Source: an uncultured Bacteroidales bacterium
GTDB lineage: Bacteria > Bacteroidota > Bacteroidia > Bacteroidales > Bacteroidaceae
Direction: 5' to 3'
DNA length: 53,498 nt
Assembly (NCBI GenBank): GCA_937906165.1
Contig: CALCYA010000131.1
Coordinates: 1-53,498 of the forward strand
Part shown: positions 50,058-53,498 of the stretch, piece after piece
How positions within the stretch are numbered: the first letter of the stretch is position 1
Layout: each line of letters starts with the position of its first letter
The notes under the pieces: generated by a model
Seen by the model: only the letters and a program-made list of their open reading frames with translations
Database searches by the model: none
What the model was told of the DNA's origin: nothing
Program-made: the position numbers and the translations under genes

Positions 50058-52982
50058 ATGCAAAGATTGCTGACGGTTTTGGCCGCCTGCATATTGAGCG
50101 TAACGGTTTTATCGGCACAGGATGTCGATAAAACCGTTGAGCGTTCAATAGCAGAGTATTTCAAGAATTACAAATCGGGTAGGACAGCGCTTAAGCACTC
50201 GGGCTTGGACAAGCGCCGCAACAGGATCGTTGTCAATAATGGGGCCAGGAAGGTTGTCATTTATGCCAACGAGGCGTTCGCGGGTCAGGCTTTTACGCCG
50301 GGTGTGGTCGATACCATCTATCGCGATATCCGCAAGCTGCTTCCATCTTCTTTGAGGAAGTATAAGATTGAGGTAGTGTATGACAACCGCACCATAGATG
50401 AGCGCATCCCCAGTGTGTACCGTGGAAAGGATGCGGATAATGAACGTCTGTGGGGAGGTGACGGCTATGAAGGTGAACCGTGGGTACAGAATGTCTCACG
50501 TCCGTATGAGATTGGGGCTGGCCTGCAGGGGCGTCATTTGGCCTTATGGCAGAGTCACGGTCGTGTGTTCTCTGCCGATAAAGGTGTGTGGCAGTGGCAA
50601 CGCCCGTCGCTGTTCTGTACTGTCGAGGACTTGTTCACGCAGTCGATAGTGGTGCCGCTGCTTATGCCTATGCTTGAGAATGCTGGTGCGGTGGTGTACA
50701 CTCCGCGTGAGCGTGACTGGCAACCCGAATGTGTGATTGTTGATAACGATTCCTCGCGTGGAGGATCGCGTTATAGCGAAGAGGATGCCCGCGCTTTTAA
50801 ATGGCGCGAGTATAATGTGGGCTATGCCGATGCAAAAGAGGTATACCGTGATGGTGACAATCCTTTTGCCATGGGAACTTCAAGGTTTGTGACCTCAACC
50901 CAGGACAAGAAGAACAGGGCCGAGGCCGTGTGGCATCCCGATATAACAAAGGATGGCGAATATGCCGTGTATGTCTCTTATTGCTCTTTCGAGAATTCTG
51001 TCCCCGACGCTTTATATAAGGTGTTCCATAGTGGCGGTTCAACTGAATTCAAGGTGAACCAGCTGATGGGTGGTGGAACTTGGGTGTATCTTGGCAGGTT
51101 CCATTTCAAGGCAGGGGAAAGCTCCCAGTGTGTGGTACTCTGTAACGAGAGTGCCCATAAGGGTGTGGTCAGTGCCGATGCGGTGCGTTTTGGTGGCGGT
51201 ATGGGTGTAGTGGCCCGTGGCGAAGAGGGGCTGACAAGTGGCTTGCCCCGATATCTTGAGGCTGCGAGATACAATCTCCAGACAGGCGGCTTCCCCAAAG
51301 AGGTCTATTCGGCATACGAAGGAAAGAATGACTACCGCGATGACATCCTTTGTCGTGGTCATGCGGTGAACTATCTGACAGGTGGCTCACCTTTCAATCC
51401 TGATACAACAGGTTTGAAGGTTCCTCTTGAACTCTCTTTCGGTTTCCATTCCGATGCGGGTTACGATGCCGAAGATAATGTGATAGGCTCATTGGGTGTT
51501 GTTACAACACGTTTCAATGGCGATACACTCGGTAATGGTCATCCGCGCGCAATATCCCGCGATGCGGTCTCTTTCCTGCTCAACAGTGTGCAGGAGGATA
51601 TTTCTGCACGTTATGGTTTTCATTGGCCTGTGCGCGGAATTCTTGACCGCAATTATGGAGAAACACGTGTTCCTTATATCCCTTCGGTTATTTTCGAGTC
51701 GCTGTCGCATCAGAATTACATTGATATGGCCTATGGTCATAATCCTGATTTCAAGTTTACCATGGCAAGGGCGGTCTACAAGTCCTTGCTCAAGCATCTC
51801 TGCTTTGTCAACGGGCAGGAGTTTGTGGTGCAGCCGCTGCCGGTGAGTCATTATTCGATGTCGTTGTCCGAGGATGCCAAGGAGGTGACCCTGCGTTGGC
51901 GTCCGGTGAACGACCCGCAGGAGCCTACGGCAAAGCCCAGAAGATATGTCGTATACACAAGAAAAGGTGACGGAGGTTTCGACAACGGAGTGGTTGCAGA
52001 CAAAAATAGTATTGTACTCCCCGTGGAGAAAGGTGTTCTGTATGGTTTTAAGGTCACGGCGCTTAATGATGGCGGTGAGAGCCTCTCTTCTGAAGTGCTC
52101 TCAATGTATGTCTCTAAAAAAGAAAAAGGACGTGTGCTGGTTGTGAATGGTTTTCACCGTTTAAGCGGTCCGGAGGCGATGTCCACACCGCAAACAGCCG
52201 GTTTTGATATGGAGTATGACCCTGGTGTGCCTTATATGTACTCTCCCGAGTACTGCGGAGTGCAGCTGGACCATTCCCGTGCAGGAATCGGTTTTGAGGA
52301 TGGTCTGGGTCTCAGTGATGACAGATACGAGGGCTTGCTTGTTGCGGGCAATACTTTTGATTATCCGCGTGTCCATGGTGTCTCGTTGGCTGCAAATGAC
52401 TTCTCGTTTGTGTCGTGCAGTAGTGAGGCTGTCATGAGTGGCGATGTCAAGCTCGGAGACTATAAGGTCGTGGATATCATATTGGGTGTTGAGAAACAGG
52501 GCGAACAGGGGTCATACCTTGGATATAACCGTCCGTATAAGACATTCCCTAAAGAGTTGCAGGATAAAGTGCGTGCTTTCTGCAAGGCCGGTGGCAACCT
52601 TTTTGTCAGCGGAGCGTTCATCGCCAGTGATATGACCAAAACTAATGCCGATAGGGCGTTTGTGCGCGAGGTGCTTCGTTGCGATTATGGTGGTTCTGTG
52701 GAGAGTCTTGCCGAGACCGGTATAACAGGGAATGCGAGCAGGGTTTTCCGTATACCACGCACTGTCAACGGTGGGTGTTATGCTGTGTCTCGTCCTGATA
52801 TCCTTGTCCCTCTTGATGATGCCTTTGTCTCTTTCGTGTTCGACGGGTGCCGTGAGAGTGCCGGTGTAGCATATGCCGGTGATTACCGCGTTCTCTCTAC
52901 CAGTTTCCCGTTTGAGGCAGTGCAGGACGAAGATGCAAGAAATGAACTTATGGGAGCTGTCATGCGCTTCCTGTTGAGGTGA
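50058..52982 (+). CDS. Secreted amidase-like protein with golvesin-type insert (xanthan-lyase-annotated family)
   Basis: 974 residues from ATG 50058, giving a signal peptide that ends V-L-S-A-Q (residue 21); the frame stays open 19 codons upstream, through the preceding gene's stop, without signal character. Two parts resemble an N-acetylmuramoyl-L-alanine amidase (Amidase_3) fold: one with W-Q-S-H-G-R (about 170), the other with G-F-H-S-D-A-G (about 465) and F-E-S-L-S-H-Q-N (about 555). Between them lies a golvesin-like domain (about 295-390; Y-A-V-Y-V-S-Y and G-T-W-V-Y-L-G-R-F). A fibronectin-type segment (about 610-690) and a glutamine-amidotransferase-like C-terminal domain follow. Such proteins are often annotated xanthan lyase; I would not infer that activity. 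A peptidoglycan or glycan hydrolase is more plausible. Confidence 0.75.
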   Translation: MQRLLTVLAACILSVTVLSAQDVDKTVERSIAEYFKNYKSGRTALKHSGLDKRRNRIVVNNGARKVVIYANEAFAGQAFTPGVVDTIYRDIRKLLPSSLRKYKIEVVYDNRTIDERIPSVYRGKDADNERLWGGDGYEGEPWVQNVSRPYEIGAGLQGRHLALWQSHGRVFSADKGVWQWQRPSLFCTVEDLFTQSIVVPLLMPMLENAGAVVYTPRERDWQPECVIVDNDSSRGGSRYSEEDARAFKWREYNVGYADAKEVYRDGDNPFAMGTSRFVTSTQDKKNRAEAVWHPDITKDGEYAVYVSYCSFENSVPDALYKVFHSGGSTEFKVNQLMGGGTWVYLGRFHFKAGESSQCVVLCNESAHKGVVSADAVRFGGGMGVVARGEEGLTSGLPRYLEAARYNLQTGGFPKEVYSAYEGKNDYRDDILCRGHAVNYLTGGSPFNPDTTGLKVPLELSFGFHSDAGYDAEDNVIGSLGVVTTRFNGDTLGNGHPRAISRDAVSFLLNSVQEDISARYGFHWPVRGILDRNYGETRVPYIPSVIFESLSHQNYIDMAYGHNPDFKFTMARAVYKSLLKHLCFVNGQEFVVQPLPVSHYSMSLSEDAKEVTLRWRPVNDPQEPTAKPRRYVVYTRKGDGGFDNGVVADKNSIVLPVEKGVLYGFKVTALNDGGESLSSEVLSMYVSKKEKGRVLVVNGFHRLSGPEAMSTPQTAGFDMEYDPGVPYMYSPEYCGVQLDHSRAGIGFEDGLGLSDDRYEGLLVAGNTFDYPRVHGVSLAANDFSFVSCSSEAVMSGDVKLGDYKVVDIILGVEKQGEQGSYLGYNRPYKTFPKELQDKVRAFCKAGGNLFVSGAFIASDMTKTNADRAFVREVLRCDYGGSVESLAETGITGNASRVFRIPRTVNGGCYAVSRPDILVPLDDAFVSFVFDGCRESAGVAYAGDYRVLSTSFPFEAVQDEDARNELMGAVMRFLLR

Positions 52983-53004
52983 TATCGGGTTGTCAACTGA
53001 CAAT

Positions 53005-53034
53005 AAAGGGGCTCGTCACATGATGAGCCCCTTT
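53005..53034 (+). terminator. Terminator of the 50058-52982 gene
   Basis: A 10-bp stem (AAAGGGGCTC with GAGCCCCTTT) and a 10-nt loop, followed by GTTTGTT, 23 bases past the stop codon. Confidence 0.88.
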
Positions 53035-53053
53035 GTTTGTTCCGGGATAAAAC

Positions 53054-53085
53054 AAATATAGCCGAGCTGCTGCTCGGCTATATTT
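53054..53085 (-). terminator. Terminator of rpmH
   Basis: A perfect 14-bp stem with a TGCT loop, 17 bases beyond the rpmH stop codon on the minus strand. It can also back up the plus-strand terminator. Confidence 0.88.
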
Positions 53086-53102
53086 ATGTAGTTGCTTGGC
53101 AA

Positions 53103-53264
53103 TTACTTCTTCTTTCCGTTGTATTCGTCAGAAACTGTCAACTTTGCGCGACCCTTTGCGCGACGTGCTGCCAATACGCGACGGCCGTTCTTTGTGGCCA
53201 TTCTCTCACGGAAACCGTGCTTGTTCTTTCTCTTTCTGTTAGAGGGCTGGAATGTTCTTTTCAT
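53103..53264 (-). CDS. rpmH: 50S ribosomal protein L34
   Basis: 53 residues, ATG 53264 to TAA 53103. It starts M-K-R-T-F-Q-P-S-N-R-K-R-K and continues G-F-R-E-R-M-A-T-K-N-G-R-R-V-L-A-A-R-R-A-K-G-R, the complete L34 signature; a short acidic tail with N-G-K-K-K follows, typical of Bacteroidota. L34 binds 23S rRNA in the large subunit. It has its own promoter (53321-53351) and terminator (53054-53085). rnpA and yidC are not adjacent in the visible sequence. Confidence 0.98.
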   Translation of the reverse strand: MKRTFQPSNRKRKNKHGFRERMATKNGRRVLAARRAKGRAKLTVSDEYNGKKK

Positions 53265-53320
53265 CGTCTTATATTTTTATATGTTTTTAGTCCAAAAAGT
53301 ACTTTACGCTATTCAGCTTG

Positions 53321-53351
53321 CAAAATTACTCCTTTTTTTTAGAATGGCAAA
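53321..53351 (-). promoter_or_regulatory. Promoter of rpmH
   Basis: On the minus strand TTTG (53348-53351), 19-bp spacer, TAATTTTG (53321-53328), a full consensus match. The leader is about 50 bases. Confidence 0.78.
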
Positions 53352-53413
53352 GATTTTGGCAGGTAATTTTACTCCTTTTTGTATTTAAGCGCTGTTTTCG
53401 CTCTCTTATAATT

Positions 53414-53459
53414 GTTTGCAGGTGAGGTGGTCAACTCCTTCCTTGGTTCACCTGCAAAC
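53414..53459. repeat. 12-bp inverted repeat overlapping the right terminal repeat
   Basis: GTTTGCAGGTGA (53414-53425) and its exact reverse complement (53448-53459), separated by 22 bases. The second arm is part of the terminal repeat; the left window end has no such partner. Confidence 0.85.
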
Positions 53460-53498
53460 TATAGGGGGAATATCTTTTTAACACAGACAAAACATTAA
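53445..53498. repeat. Right copy of the 54-bp terminal inverted repeat
   Basis: Reverse complement of 22-75 with one mismatch. It runs to the last base of the window, so its outer limit is not seen. Confidence 0.9.

Noticed and set aside
22..53498. Window as one large transposon bounded by the 54-bp inverted repeats
   Set aside because: The contents are core genes (rpmH, rsmA, ilv, pfkA, cmk) with no transposase or recombinase; a dispersed repeat at contig ends is simpler.

Overview
The window looks like chromosomal DNA of a member of the Bacteroidales (Bacteroidota). The evidence is a SusC/SusD outer-membrane pair, the type IX secretion protein PorQ together with a secreted protein ending in a sorting-tail-like domain, several families largely confined to this phylum (DUF4421, DUF4468, Porin_10, PASTA protein beside RluD), and promoters of the TTTG-N19/20-TAnnTTTG type instead of -35/-10 boxes. 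Most genes are housekeeping or cell-envelope genes. No tRNA, rRNA, CRISPR array, phage gene, transposase or toxin-antitoxin module was recognised.

Layout. Positions 1-2040: a DUF349 protein. 2257-4299: a secreted multidomain protein with its own promoter and terminator. 4414-12099: a five-gene minus-strand operon, SusC, SusD, a Peptidase_Mx1-like lipoprotein without an HExxH motif, a TlpA-type lipoprotein and a thioredoxin-like lipoprotein, ending in a 44-nt perfect palindrome. 12330-15708: rsmA, mgtE and a secreted esterase. 16010-18462: a flippase-like membrane protein and the dipeptidase PepD. 18691-20960: a DUF3332 lipoprotein, then MeaB and 5-formyltetrahydrofolate cyclo-ligase. 21013-24658: porQ, cmk, ispH and pfkA on the minus strand. 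24911-31406: a TonB-like protein, a polyprenyl diphosphate synthase, a conserved unknown, TatD, a DAHP synthase/chorismate mutase fusion and two of the three parts of a metal-chelate ABC importer. 31476-36811: a branched-chain amino acid operon (ilvD, ilvB, ilvN, ilvC) behind a leader that can be read as a classical attenuator. 36970-40059: an unusual His/Tyr-rich, Arg/Ser/Gly-tailed secreted protein and a FadL-like outer-membrane protein. 40066-45029: a five-gene envelope operon (DUF4468, a 56-residue membrane protein, Porin_10, an oxidoreductase, DUF4421). 45251-49543: PASTA protein and RluD, convergent with a GH25 muramidase and PPi-dependent phosphofructokinase. 49778-52982: a small unknown and a large amidase/golvesin-type secreted protein. 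53103-53264: ribosomal protein L34.

Features most worth a second look are the Ile/Leu-rich 18-codon leader peptide and terminator upstream of ilvD, the SusCD operon carrying a metallohydrolase-like lipoprotein without its motif plus two thioredoxin-fold lipoproteins, the low-complexity protein at 36970 with 87-bp tandem repeats, an importer without an ATPase gene beside it, and a 54-bp inverted repeat (53 of 54 positions identical) at the two extremities of the window. All family names come from recognising sequence by eye; no database search was run.
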